This document shows, one piece after another, positions 1 to 8,344 of a stretch of 64,000 nucleotides of DNA. Within the stretch, counting starts at the first letter, position 1. The number at the start of each line of letters is the position of its first letter. The position numbers and the translations under genes are program-made. Location: assembly GCF_038592985.1 (NCBI RefSeq), contig NZ_CP151951.1, forward strand, positions 1,045,001-1,109,000, given 5' to 3'. The notes under the pieces are model-generated. The model was not told the origin of the DNA and made no database searches. It saw nothing but the letters and a program-made list of their open reading frames with translations. The DNA is from Paenibacillus sp. FSL R10-2782. Its GTDB lineage: Bacteria; Bacillota; Bacilli; Paenibacillales; Paenibacillaceae.

Positions 1-260
1 ATGGCACAAAGGGATATATCCACATCCCATCTTTCCTGAATAGCACATCGGCTACTTTACATGTGGACGGCGAAGAGGCACAAACCATTCAGGATGAACG
101 AGCTTCTACAGGGTACGCTTTTGAAGCAGAAGAAGTGGGACGCTGCCTGAATGAAGGCTTGCTCGAAAGTTCCACGATATCTTTGGATGAATCACTGGGT
201 ATTATGAAGCTGATGGATCAGATTCGCGCACAGTGGGGGCTTCGGTATCCTTTTGAGTAA
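1..260 (+). CDS. Gfo/Idh/MocA-family oxidoreductase, C-terminal fragment (cut by window edge)
   Basis: The frame is open from the first base and ends at 260, giving about 85 C-terminal residues; the start lies outside the window. The visible part has a beta-strand-rich run (GYIHIPSFLNS) and ends with a helix around LDESLGIMKLMDQIRAQWG, the usual C-terminus of Gfo/Idh/MocA sugar or inositol dehydrogenases. The NAD-binding Rossmann half is not visible, so the substrate cannot be assigned. The next recognisable sequence is a decayed GH30 glycosidase, which fits a sugar-related role, but that is inference. Confidence 0.75.
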   Translation, partial: GTKGYIHIPSFLNSTSATLHVDGEEAQTIQDERASTGYAFEAEEVGRCLNEGLLESSTISLDESLGIMKLMDQIRAQWGLRYPFE

Positions 261-324
261 TCTTCCCGGTTAACGAGTAGTCCACGCCGGTATCCTCACC
301 AGAAAAATTACCGGGTGTGAACGG

Positions 325-825
325 AATGCGCCGCCCTGGATGAAATATGCGGGCAGACCTACAATGGCTAGTATTTGGACTATAACGATCCGCGCGTCTA
401 TTCCGCGTATGCTGACTATTTTGTACGCTATATTCAGGCTTAAGCGAATGAAGATATTCCGATTCAGGCGATTTCCATTCAAAATGAGCCAGAGCTCACT
501 ACGTCCAAGTATCCCATCATGAGTATGGGGGCAGCCGAGCAGGCAAACTTTATTAAGCATATTTGGTCCTGCCTTAAGTCGGAACAAATTGTCCACCCAG
601 ATTATTGCTTTTGATCATAACGGGGATACCGGAAGTGAATATGTCCGTACGGTGTTGGGAGATGAGCAAGCCCGAAGCTAACCGCACGGCAAGGCCTTTC
701 ACTGCTACAAGGGAGAACCCACAGAGATGACAGACGTGCTAATGCCTTCCGAACAAGGCTGTGTACATGACAGAATGCAGCGGGGGCAGTGGAGTACGGA
801 TTTTGGAGACAATTTTCAATGGAAC
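325..825 (+). pseudogene. Decayed GH30-family glycoside hydrolase
   Basis: Pieces of a GH30 enzyme (glucosylceramidase / glucuronoxylanase type) can be read on the plus strand in changing frames. In order they are APPWMK, then YNDPRVYSAYADYFVRYIQ, an in-frame TAA at 441-443, AISIQNEPE (the NEP acid/base motif), FDHNGDTGSEYVRTVLGD, AFHCYKGEPTEMTDV and finally a segment spelling TECSGGQW, the nucleophile motif. At least one stop and several frame changes break the gene, and the N-terminal signal peptide and C-terminal beta-sandwich are missing. An active protein is not possible. It records the loss of a hemicellulase next to a functional pectinase. Confidence 0.8.
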
Positions 826-877
826 TCTTCGACTTCATAAAAAGGCCATTCTTCTGAATGCTTACAGTAGTAGATTT

Positions 878-912
878 AGAGCGCTTAGCCTATCTGGCTA
901 GGTGCTCTTTCT
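878..912 (+). terminator. Rho-independent terminator
   Basis: AGAGC-GC-TTAGCC pairs with GGCTAG-GT-GCTCT around a short loop and is followed by TTTCTT. It lies just downstream of the GH30 remnant and probably once ended that transcription unit. Confidence 0.65.
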
Positions 913-966
913 TGTGTGTTTCAAAGTTCAAGCCGCGAAAAGATAAAATTGTAGTATTGTTCTGAA

Positions 967-983
967 ATGGTCGGTCCGACCAT
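967..983. promoter_or_regulatory. Perfect 17-bp palindrome, candidate operator
   Basis: ATGGTCGG-T-CCGACCAT has perfect 8-bp arms around one central base. It sits in the intergenic region about 145 bp before the HesB-like gene. Size and symmetry resemble operators of TetR-type dimeric repressors, but no such regulator is adjacent, so the cognate protein is unknown. A TATAAT-like -10 lies downstream near 1040. Confidence 0.4.
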
Positions 984-1127
984 CACTCAAATCGTTCAAA
1001 AAGTGAGTGCAGTCACACAAGTACATTGAAAAGCTTAACTATAATGTATACATATACATCGTTTTAAATTTCTCCCTTTTGGACCAACGCTTCCAAGCAT
1101 TCATGTATAAAGGAGAAGAATAGCCTC

Positions 1128-1469
1128 ATGGAAATACAATTACAGTTGGATCCCTTGTCAGTTGAACGATTAGCAAGGGCGCTTTCAGCAGAATCGGGAG
1201 TATTTAAGTTGTTTTATGACACAGAGGACTGTGGATGTAACGGCGTAATTGTCATCTTGGTGGTCACTGCGCCCGATGCTACCGATATAGTCATTCAGTC
1301 CGAGCCCTATTGTTTTTTTGTAGACCGGCAGCAGGAGCAGCAATTCGACAGCAGAATGAGGCTTGAGGCAGACCCTAATTATCCGTCGTTTAAATTGAGT
1401 AGCGATGCGGGCCTATTCAGCAGCAACATTAGAATTAAAGATGTGCGTGTAAAATCGTCAAGAACGTAA
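1128..1469 (+). CDS. HesB/IscA-like iron-sulfur cluster biosynthesis family protein (YqkB type)
   Basis: This 113-aa protein fits the short Bacillus YqkB-like branch of the HesB/Fe-S biosynthesis fold. An N-terminal helix carrying LSVERLARAL is followed by FKLFYDTEDCGCNGVIV, whose CGC motif is typical of the branch, and then beta strands. The classical C-terminal CxC of IscA/SufA carriers is absent, so a true cluster-carrier role is uncertain. The start is supported by AAAGGAGAA at 1110-1118. A broken V4R-domain gene and a cupin gene follow on the same strand, which suggests a small operon. Confidence 0.7.
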   Translation: MEIQLQLDPLSVERLARALSAESGVFKLFYDTEDCGCNGVIVILVVTAPDATDIVIQSEPYCFFVDRQQEQQFDSRMRLEADPNYPSFKLSSDAGLFSSNIRIKDVRVKSSRT

Positions 1470-1551
1470 GAATACGAAGGGAAGAAGACGATCTGCTACA
1501 CCGATAATTAGTTAAAATAAATTCACTCTTCGTCAAGGACTGGTGGAAAAT

Positions 1552-1867
1552 ATGAATAAATCAAGTACTGTACAAGAGTTTACATTCGATGATATGAAAA
1601 AGATCTCACGACCTGCTTGATATATTCCGTGAATTAAAAATAGGAGATCCTCACATTGTTCTTGAGGAAGAACATAAAATTCATGTTGCCGTAAAAGATT
1701 GCTTTTGCGAGGGATTACCCGAGATGGAAGGCAATATGGTGTGTGATTTGGAAGGAGCAATCATGGAAGGGGCATTGAGCAAAATCAAAGCTAAGAGAGT
1801 TAATGTCAGAGAAATAAAATGTAATGTAAACGGAGACGACTATTGTGAGTATGAAATCCGTTTTTAG
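1552..1867 (+). pseudogene. V4R (4-vinyl reductase-like) domain protein, frameshifted
   Basis: An ATG at 1552 opens MNKSSTVQEFTFDDMKK and hits TGA at 1618-1620. The rest of the protein continues in another frame from about 1610 to TAG at 1867: DLLDIFRELKIGDPHIVLEE, then a Cys-rich segment with CFCEG, a GxxxG helix and CEYEIRF at the end. That spacing of cysteines and glycines is the V4R signature, a small-molecule or metal-binding domain. One net frame change near 1605-1611 separates the halves. It could be a real mutation, a sequencing error in this run, or less likely programmed frameshifting. The cupin gene follows 38 bp later. Confidence 0.65.
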
Positions 1868-1905
1868 CAAGTTGGGAATAAAGCCTAAATAGGGAGTGAT
1901 TTTCA

Positions 1906-2247
1906 GTGGAAAAGAATAATCTTGCCCAATTTCAAGAATATCAGGAGAACAAATTTACTAAACGCATTCTTCATAAAGAAGCGGAAAATGTTATTTTTAT
2001 TCTGAATTTTAGCCCGGGAACCGAGTTGCCGTCCCATAACCATCCGGGCGCTAACGTTTATATTCTGGTTCTTGATGGACACGGGACAGTAACCAGCAAC
2101 GGGACGGAAACCTCGGTCGTTAAAGGGGATATCATTCATATCACCGGAGATGAGAGTTTCTCTTATCGCAACGACACAGATATCGAATCCAGCCTTTATG
2201 TCGTTTTAACGAAAACGCCCGGCGAGCACTACGCCCAAAATATATAA
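1906..2247 (+). CDS. Small cupin-domain protein
   Basis: This is a 113-aa single cupin. Motif 1 is seen in PSHNHPGANVYILVLDGHG and motif 2 around GDIIHITGDESFSYRND. The two His of HNHPG are the likely metal ligands; the usual Glu and second-motif His are not obvious, so metal binding may be partial. The start is a GTG preceded by AGGGAGTG. It is read together with the preceding V4R and HesB-like genes, and a strong terminator follows. The ligand is unknown. Confidence 0.75.
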   Translation: MEKNNLAQFQEYQENKFTKRILHKEAENVIFILNFSPGTELPSHNHPGANVYILVLDGHGTVTSNGTETSVVKGDIIHITGDESFSYRNDTDIESSLYVVLTKTPGEHYAQNI

Positions 2248-2286
2248 TACAGACTAAATCGACATGAACACGAAACCAGTAACGAA

Positions 2287-2340
2287 TCCAAAAAGACGAA
2301 CCTCATCCAGCAAACATGGAGCGAAGTTCGTCTTTTTGGA
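2287..2340. terminator. Strong bidirectional terminator
   Basis: AAAAAGACGAAC and GTTCGTCTTTTT form a 12-bp stem, with A-rich and T-rich flanks allowing use on both strands. It ends the cupin transcription unit. Confidence 0.85.
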
Positions 2341-2434
2341 CATATTCACTCAGCTCTCCAAAGAACTATGTTATGTAGCAGCCTCCTTGTAAGTGGTACA
2401 ATAACCATTATGACCATACGAGAAGGACGTTGAG

Positions 2435-2995
2435 ATGATGAAAAACTTGCTCGTTTCGGGCTACCGCGCCCATGAATTGAATATTTTCAGCCAAAAGCAC
2501 GAAGGTATTCCATATATCAAAAAGGCGATCACAGGCAGGCTCATTCCCCTGATTGAAGAAGGACTGGAGTGGATTATTACCCCCGGTCAGTACGGGGTGG
2601 ATCTGTGGGCCTGTGAAGTGGCAATTTCACTGAGGCAGCAGTATCCTCACTTAAAATGCTCCATTATGGCAGCCTATCAAAATATGGAGGAAAAGTGGAA
2701 GGAGGATAAAAAGGAGTATTTTCAGCAGATTTGTGAGGGAGTTGACTATGTGGGAGTTGTCAGCCGCCAGCCTTATCAGGGAATATGGCAACTCAAGGCG
2801 CGGGATGAACTGCTTTTCCGCAAAACCGATGGTTTATTGCTCGTTTATGACGAGGATGCCGGGGAGGGCAGCCCACGTTTTATGAAAGAACTGGCATTAA
2901 AAAAGCAGCAGGCAGAAGGCTATCAATATATCAGCATTAGCTCAGAGGATATCCAAAGCATAGCAGAGGAAGAACGATTATTCATGGACCTCTGA
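2435..2995 (+). CDS. YpsA-like SLOG-superfamily protein (DUF1273)
   Basis: This 186-aa protein matches the YpsA/DUF1273 family in length and motifs: LLVSGYRAHELNIF at the N-terminus, GLEWIITPGQYGVDLWACEVA with the glycine-rich nucleotide-binding turn, the Trp-rich centre and DGLLLVYDEDAGEGSPRFM. SLOG proteins bind nucleotides or related ligands; YpsA in Bacillus affects cell division and growth, but its ligand is not settled. A second ATG follows the first directly (2438), so either could be used. It is transcribed alone, between a terminator and the cre-controlled lyase gene. Confidence 0.85.
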   Translation: MMKNLLVSGYRAHELNIFSQKHEGIPYIKKAITGRLIPLIEEGLEWIITPGQYGVDLWACEVAISLRQQYPHLKCSIMAAYQNMEEKWKEDKKEYFQQICEGVDYVGVVSRQPYQGIWQLKARDELLFRKTDGLLLVYDEDAGEGSPRFMKELALKKQQAEGYQYISISSEDIQSIAEEERLFMDL

Positions 2996-3054
2996 TTTTT
3001 AAAGCATTAGCTCTGATTTTTGAACAAAAAGGACGAATGCGTCCCTTTACTTTT

Positions 3055-3069
3055 ATGTAAGCGCTATCA
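3055..3069 (+). promoter_or_regulatory. CcpA cre box within the promoter of the PL11 lyase
   Basis: ATGTAAGCGCTATCA matches the cre consensus WTGNAARCGNWWWCA at every position. It lies between a weak -35 (TTTACT, 3046-3051) and a likely -10 (TAAAAT, 3070-3075), 85 bp before the lyase start. CcpA binding here would block the promoter, giving glucose repression. Confidence 0.8.
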
Positions 3070-3153
3070 TAAAATTTAAACAACAATAATTTATCAGTCA
3101 AATAAAATTAATTTATTGAAAAAACATTACCATGAAAGGAGTTAAGGATTCAG

Positions 3154-5019
3154 ATGAAAAAAAGATTTCGGTATACCGCGTTGCTCTGTCTCGGTGTTAT
3201 TTTGTGTGGAACAGTCACCCCGATGGATAGCCAGGTCTCTGCTGCCTCCACGAGGCAAATGGAAAAGCTGAACCGGGGAGCCGTCGCGGTCAAAGTGCCG
3301 GAGGGCGTGCTGGTGAGTTGGCGTTTGCTGGGCACGGAAGCGGATTCAGTCAGCTTCAATCTGTATAGAGGGACAAGCAAGGTCAATGATGCGCCGATTA
3401 CGTCGAAAACCAACTTTTTGGACAAGGCTGGCACAACCGCATCCTCATACACGGTTCGTGCCGTAGTGAATGGAGCAGAACAGGCTGCTTCTCAGGCAGT
3501 GAAGGTTTGGAGCAACAACTATCTGGATGTTCCCATCCAGCAGCCTGCAGGCGGTACAACCCCGGATAATGTGAGCTACACGTACAATGCCAATGACGCC
3601 AGTGTAGGTGATCTGGATGGGGATGGCGAGTATGAGATTGTGTTAAAATGGGACCCTTCCAATGCCAAGGACAATTCGCAATCCGGCTACACGGGAAATG
3701 TATTTTTGGACGGCTACAAGCTGGATGGAACACGCAAATGGCGAATCGACCTGGGCCGGAACATTCGGGCTGGAGCGCACTACACACAATTTCTCGTCTA
3801 TGATTTTGACGGAGACGGCAAGGCGGAAATCGTATGCAAAACAGCAGACGGCTCTAAAGACGGCACAGGTGTAACCATCGGCAACGCTTCGGCGGATTAT
3901 CGTAATGCCAGTGGTTATATTTTGGACGGGCCTGAATTTCTGACCGTGTTCTCGGGCGATACGGGCAAAGCACTTAGCACGATTGACTATGTGCCGCCAC
4001 GGGGAACGGTATCCAGTTGGGGAGATAATTATGGCAACCGGGTGGACCGTTTTCTCGCCGGGGTTGCTTATCTGGATGGCGTACGGCCGAGCATAGTCAT
4101 GGCACGGGGGTATTACACCCGAACGGTTCTGGTCGCGTACGATTGGCGTAATGGTAACTTGAATCGACGTTGGACCTTTGATAGCAACAGCTCGACCAAT
4201 GCCGGAACCGCCGGACAGGGCAACCATAGCTTGAGTGTGGCGGATGTGGATGGAGACGATAAGGATGAAATTGTGTACGGTTCGCTGGTAGTGGATGATA
4301 CCGGAGCGAAGCTGGCTAACTCTGGGATGGGACATGGGGATGCACTTCATGTCGGGGATTTGAATCCCGACCGTTCAGGATATGAAGTGTTTAAGGTAAA
4401 CGAGGACAAAAATGCGACTTATGGTGCTGCCATGTATGACCCGCGTAATGGAAACATTTTATGGGGCGTAAATACAGGCAAGGATACCGGGAGAGGCATG
4501 TCGGCAGATATTGATCCCCGTACAAAAGGGAACGAGCAATGGGCGCCGGGGATCGGCGTACGTTCGGCAAAAGGAGAGCTTATTACGAATACGCTACCGT
4601 CCTCCATTAATTTTGGAATTTGGTGGGATGGCGACCTGCTGCGTGAGCTGTTGGATCATACCTCATCGAGCGCTGGTAAAATCGACAAGTGGAACTATAC
4701 CAACTCGACCACTTCCAATTTGCTTACGGCGACAGGTACCAGCTCCAATAACGGAACGAAAGGAACACCATCCTTGCAGGCCGATCTGTTCGGCGACTGG
4801 CGCGAGGAAGTGATTTGGCGCAAAAGCGATAATTCCGCCCTACGAATCTACACAACACCGTATGAGTCAGAGTATCGTTTTTATACACTTATGCATGATC
4901 CGTTGTATCGCCTGAGTATAGCGTGGCAGAATGTGGCCTATAACCAGCCGCCACACACTGGGTTTTATCTGGGAGAAGGGATGTCCAAGCCCACGCAGCC
5001 GAATATATATACCCCTTGA
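3154..5019 (+). CDS. yesW: Secreted rhamnogalacturonan lyase, PL11 family (YesW-like)
   Basis: This 621-aa protein starts with a signal peptide (KKRFRYTALLCLG, cleavage near VSAAS). It matches PL11 rhamnogalacturonan lyases, which cut the rhamnose-galacturonate backbone of pectin by beta-elimination with calcium; B. subtilis YesW is 620 aa. An N-terminal Fn3-like segment precedes an eight-bladed propeller. Calcium loops are visible as DLDGDGEYEI, DFDGDGKAEI and DVDGDDKDEI, with conserved GNHSLSVAD and TGFYLGEG near the end. The ATG follows GAAAGGAG. The gene stands alone with a cre box upstream and a terminator downstream. A longer paralogue lies at 58092-60542. Endo rather than exo action is inferred from closest resemblance only. 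Confidence 0.93.
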   Translation: MKKRFRYTALLCLGVILCGTVTPMDSQVSAASTRQMEKLNRGAVAVKVPEGVLVSWRLLGTEADSVSFNLYRGTSKVNDAPITSKTNFLDKAGTTASSYTVRAVVNGAEQAASQAVKVWSNNYLDVPIQQPAGGTTPDNVSYTYNANDASVGDLDGDGEYEIVLKWDPSNAKDNSQSGYTGNVFLDGYKLDGTRKWRIDLGRNIRAGAHYTQFLVYDFDGDGKAEIVCKTADGSKDGTGVTIGNASADYRNASGYILDGPEFLTVFSGDTGKALSTIDYVPPRGTVSSWGDNYGNRVDRFLAGVAYLDGVRPSIVMARGYYTRTVLVAYDWRNGNLNRRWTFDSNSSTNAGTAGQGNHSLSVADVDGDDKDEIVYGSLVVDDTGAKLANSGMGHGDALHVGDLNPDRSGYEVFKVNEDKNATYGAAMYDPRNGNILWGVNTGKDTGRGMSADIDPRTKGNEQWAPGIGVRSAKGELITNTLPSSINFGIWWDGDLLRELLDHTSSSAGKIDKWNYTNSTTSNLLTATGTSSNNGTKGTPSLQADLFGDWREEVIWRKSDNSALRIYTTPYESEYRFYTLMHDPLYRLSIAWQNVAYNQPPHTGFYLGEGMSKPTQPNIYTP

Positions 5020-5070
5020 TTTACAGGTCGGTTTGAAGGCCGAAATGAAACAGCGAATGAACCAAAACGG

Positions 5071-5101
5071 AAAGGGCCCCGGGTTGAACGGAGCTCTTTT
5101 T
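5071..5101 (+). terminator. Terminator after the PL11 lyase
   Basis: AAAGGGCCCCG pairs with CGGAGCTCTTT (one mismatch, one G-U) and is followed by TT. It lies 52 bp after the lyase stop. Confidence 0.65.
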
Positions 5102-5225
5102 GTCATGCCATTATTTAGTTGATCGGATAAGGTGTGTTATTCATATTCCCGCAGGAATCTACCGATAAAATACAAAGTAACACACATTTTCTATGAATGA
5201 CAACAATAGAAGGAGCGCATGACGA

Positions 5226-5771
5226 ATGGGAAAAAAAGTGTTGATTGGTTTGGCTATATTTATGGGCGTCATTATTGTATTTTGCTTGATTACGGTAGGT
5301 TCGATCTGGAGTCACCGGAATACGGCTGTGAAGCTGGAAGGAAGAATTGAGGCTCAATATCTATCGAACCAGTCCAGCTACGATAATATGTGGAAGAAAT
5401 TCAAGGAAATGACGCAGGTCACGGATTTACAGGCTGGACAGGTCAAAGAGGTATACACAGGGATGATTACCGGACGATATAATGATACGAATTTGCTGTA
5501 TCAGGCGGTGCATGAACAAAATCCCCGTTTGGCTACATCTGTATATACGGATCTTCAGCGCGAAATTGCCGCCAGTCGCCAGCAGTTTGATAACAACCAG
5601 AAGCAAATGATGGATATCGTTCGGGAATATAACACGTATATTAAGGTACATTTTATTATGGCTTCCCTGACCAATATGAAAACATATGATATGTCCCAAT
5701 ATATCGTAACTTCAGACCAAACCGAGGATGCTTTTACCAAGAAGAAAGCGGATGAAATCCGTCTGAAATAG
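5226..5771 (+). CDS. LemA-family membrane protein
   Basis: This 181-aa protein has one N-terminal membrane helix (residues about 4-24) and a long helical extracytoplasmic part. It resembles LemA proteins, with SIWSHRNTAVKLEGRIEAQ in place of the usual YN..V.LE..V...W. Molecular function of LemA is not established. A weak AAGGAG precedes the start. The next gene begins 12 bp after the stop, so the two are probably cotranscribed. Such LemA plus Trp/His-rich membrane protein pairs also occur in other genomes and phages, which is recollection and not tested here. Confidence 0.75.
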   Translation: MGKKVLIGLAIFMGVIIVFCLITVGSIWSHRNTAVKLEGRIEAQYLSNQSSYDNMWKKFKEMTQVTDLQAGQVKEVYTGMITGRYNDTNLLYQAVHEQNPRLATSVYTDLQREIAASRQQFDNNQKQMMDIVREYNTYIKVHFIMASLTNMKTYDMSQYIVTSDQTEDAFTKKKADEIRLK

Positions 5772-5783
5772 GGGGATCAATTT

Positions 5784-6908
5784 ATGTATTGGTTTATCCC
5801 TTTCATCATATTCGTGGGGTTGATTCCAGTGAAACTACTGACCGGGACCCGCTGGAAAACGATCATTTGGACTGCTATTTTTAGTGCTGTATTGACGGCT
5901 GTGACGATCTACATTGATTTCCGAATAGAGACATGGGATACCGAGGTATGGTCCGGCAAAGTCACAGATTGGCACCATAAGGAGGAATGGGATGAGTGGC
6001 ATCCGCCCAGAAAAAGCTGTAGTAAAGACAGTAATGGTAAAGAGAAGTGTACGAGACATAGTGGCTACTGGGAGCATCACAAAGCGGAAAACTCCATTTA
6101 TACCACAGATGACGGATGGATTCGCGTGGATCGTGCGCCCGATGGCAGCACGTTTGGGGATAGCTGGCCCAACAATACCGCAACACTAAAATGGTTCTGG
6201 CCCTATGGCACACCGAGTGCTTCAACGCATCATTATCTGAACAAAGTACAGGCCTCCTATTCCATTTTCAGACATAAAGATATAGATGTGGAGCAATACT
6301 CCGACCTGCCGGAGTACCCCAAGGCTGTGCTCAATTATATTGATATTCACCGTATTATCGGTCAGGTTCCTAACAAAGCAAAGGCATTACGTATGCTGGC
6401 GAGCATGAACACTGAACTGAACAAGCCTGTACCCAACCCGGAAAAACCGGGAAAAACGAAGTCATGGAAGCAGGTCAATTTGATTTTTGTTCATGTGGGC
6501 TTGAATAAAACACAGGACTATGGCTTCGCGCTTCAGGACAAATGGGAGGGCGGGAACAAAAATGATTTTGTCGTAGCCTTCTCTACCAACGAAAACAATG
6601 AACTGCTATGGGTCTACCCGTTTTCATGGAGTGAAGTGGAACTGCTAAAAATAGAGGTCCGTGATTACATGATGAGCGTACACCAGATCACCGATTTTGT
6701 ACCCATTGTCAAGAAGGTAGGAAACTTGGTGGCAGCCCGCTTTGTGCGCAAGTCTTTTTCCGATTTTGATTATTTGCAGATTGATATTAGCTTGGGAGGA
6801 TGGGTTTCCATATGCGCTCTTAATCTGATGCTGGTGGGCTTGTACTGCCAGAATGTTATGGAGCAAAAAAGAGAACGACAACTTCAGGAGCGGGGAGTAA
6901 CAGGCTAG
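5784..6908 (+). CDS. Membrane protein with Trp/His/Cys-rich external domain, LemA partner
   Basis: This 374-aa protein has two N-terminal membrane helices (about 3-20 and 25-45), then a loop unusually rich in Trp, His and Asp/Glu (WHHKEEWDEWHPP, then C and C around SKDSNGKEK, then HSGYWEHH). A soluble region follows, and a C-terminal membrane helix (about 338-358) ends in a basic tail. I recognise no catalytic motif. The His/Cys/Trp loop could bind metal or form part of a channel mouth, which is speculation. GGGGGAT precedes the ATG, and the pairing with LemA suggests a joint envelope role. No terminator was seen directly after it. Confidence 0.7.
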   Translation: MYWFIPFIIFVGLIPVKLLTGTRWKTIIWTAIFSAVLTAVTIYIDFRIETWDTEVWSGKVTDWHHKEEWDEWHPPRKSCSKDSNGKEKCTRHSGYWEHHKAENSIYTTDDGWIRVDRAPDGSTFGDSWPNNTATLKWFWPYGTPSASTHHYLNKVQASYSIFRHKDIDVEQYSDLPEYPKAVLNYIDIHRIIGQVPNKAKALRMLASMNTELNKPVPNPEKPGKTKSWKQVNLIFVHVGLNKTQDYGFALQDKWEGGNKNDFVVAFSTNENNELLWVYPFSWSEVELLKIEVRDYMMSVHQITDFVPIVKKVGNLVAARFVRKSFSDFDYLQIDISLGGWVSICALNLMLVGLYCQNVMEQKRERQLQERGVTG

Positions 6909-7026
6909 ATGTGGCATCACCTGTGCAGCCTTCTTTTTCAGAAGAGAGTCAACGTATGATTTTCATAAAAAAGGGAACATTAGTTCTTATTGGTGAAATA
7001 TACGTATGAAAAAGGAGGCGGGATAT

Positions 7027-7260
7027 GTGACATCTCTAACGACCGAAGGTATGATTGCGCTCGTAACCAATGTCGGATTCCCAGCTGCATTAAGTCTGAT
7101 TCTGTTAAAATACATCCTTGTCACCCTCAGCCGCAGATTGGAGCAGCTTGACCGGTCTGTTAAGCAGCTGTCACGATCCCTGGAAGAGGTGGAGGCCCAG
7201 CGAGTGAAGCAGTCAAAAGAATCGTGCCCGACAAATACGGACAAACTTCGTGCAGAATGA
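7027..7260 (+). CDS. YvrJ-like small membrane protein
   Basis: The frame is open from ATG 7006, but AAAGGAGG at 7011-7018 lies inside that extension and sits 8 bp before GTG 7027, so translation very likely starts at the GTG (77 aa). The protein has one membrane segment (GMIALVTNVGFPAALSLILLKYIL) and a charged coiled tail with RRLEQLDRSVKQLSRSLEE, as in YvrJ and holin-like proteins. Its function is unknown. It sits between the LemA pair and the IseA-like gene on the same strand. Confidence 0.7.
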   Translation: MTSLTTEGMIALVTNVGFPAALSLILLKYILVTLSRRLEQLDRSVKQLSRSLEEVEAQRVKQSKESCPTNTDKLRAE

Positions 7261-7367
7261 ACAATAAAGGCAAATAGAAACAATTTAGCAACCCAATTGT
7301 GGCAGGAGATTCTTATAATAGAAACGTGTGCAGTTTATGCAGGTATATGATTATGGAGGTGCATAGA

Positions 7368-8252
7368 ATGATGAAAACAGGTATGAAAATAAATACGAAA
7401 CTATCCGCGTTGTGCATCGCAGCCGCACTTATGAGCGTGGCGCAGGCCGCCGCCGCCGCGCCCGTCGTGACCGCTCCAGCGGAAGCGACGCAGCCGGGCG
7501 CTGCCAGTCCGGCCGCAGCCGCCCCGGCCAAGGTGCCAGCACCAGCAGCATCTTCGTCGGTTACGACGCCAGCCCCGGCACAAGCGCCGTCGGTTCCAGC
7601 TGCATCGGCCCCGGCCACAGCCGCCGATTCCGCCAAGGCTGCTACACCAGCAGCTCCGTCTGCGCCAGCACCGCGCCCTGCTTCAGTAGCGCCAGCGGCT
7701 GCTCCGTCCGTACCGTCGACTGCCAAGCCGTCGAAGCCGCAGCAGCCGTCTACCTCGGCGCCAGCAGCAGCCGAAGCTGCCAGCGTAAAGCCAACGCAGC
7801 TGGATAAGCTGAATCACGAGAGCGCCATTCCGCTCGTGCTGGAGGCGCAGTCACGTTATCTGTACGCGATCAGCGGTGGCAGCACGGTGGGCGAATCGTT
7901 CCAGTGGAACGGCAAAAGCTACCGCTACCTGTCTGAGGACATTGGCACCAAGACCAAGCTGATCAGCTATCTGACGCAGGCCTACACCAAGCAGGCCAGT
8001 GAGCAATTTGTCAGCAAATTTTTCGTTGAAGTCAACGGAAAACTAGCTCAGCTGGACGCAGATGGTGGTAACCTGCTGGAGTTCAACCGGGCAACAGCGA
8101 AAATGGTGACGATGACCCCGATTAAGCGCAGCTATCTGCTGACCGTGCCTTATCCGGCAGGAACCAAGCAGGCGAACGAGAAAATCACCGTGAATTTTGA
8201 AAAGGTCGGCAGTTACTGGAAAGTCAGCACCGCGCCACATGTCATTTTCTAA
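7368..8252 (+). CDS. Secreted Ala/Pro-rich protein with IseA-like DL-endopeptidase inhibitor domain
   Basis: The start is ATG 7368, seven bases after GGAGGT, giving 294 aa; an upstream in-frame ATG at 7299 lacks a ribosome site. A signal peptide (KINTKLSALCIAAALMSV, cleavage near AQA) leads into about 110 residues of Ala/Pro/Ser/Thr, a likely cell-wall-spanning spacer encoded by GC-rich DNA. The last 150 residues resemble IseA/YoeB: FQWNGKSYRYLSEDIGTKTK and ISYLTQAYTKQASEQFVSKF. IseA proteins inhibit autolysin DL-endopeptidases in the wall. The inhibitor call is moderately sure; the secreted spacer architecture is certain. Confidence 0.72.
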   Translation: MMKTGMKINTKLSALCIAAALMSVAQAAAAAPVVTAPAEATQPGAASPAAAAPAKVPAPAASSSVTTPAPAQAPSVPAASAPATAADSAKAATPAAPSAPAPRPASVAPAAAPSVPSTAKPSKPQQPSTSAPAAAEAASVKPTQLDKLNHESAIPLVLEAQSRYLYAISGGSTVGESFQWNGKSYRYLSEDIGTKTKLISYLTQAYTKQASEQFVSKFFVEVNGKLAQLDADGGNLLEFNRATAKMVTMTPIKRSYLLTVPYPAGTKQANEKITVNFEKVGSYWKVSTAPHVIF

Positions 8253-8344
8253 ATTAAGATTTTGCAACGTTATTCACAAATGGAGTAAAGTGAGGTTGAG
8301 GCTTGTTTCGTAAGTCCCAATTCAAGGCAGGGGAGTGCTGTGCA

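Noticed and set aside
7313..7726. Long Ala/Gly-rich open frame on the minus strand
   Set aside because: It is the antisense of the GC-rich Ala/Pro region of the IseA-like gene; composition alone keeps the frame open and it has no ribosome site.
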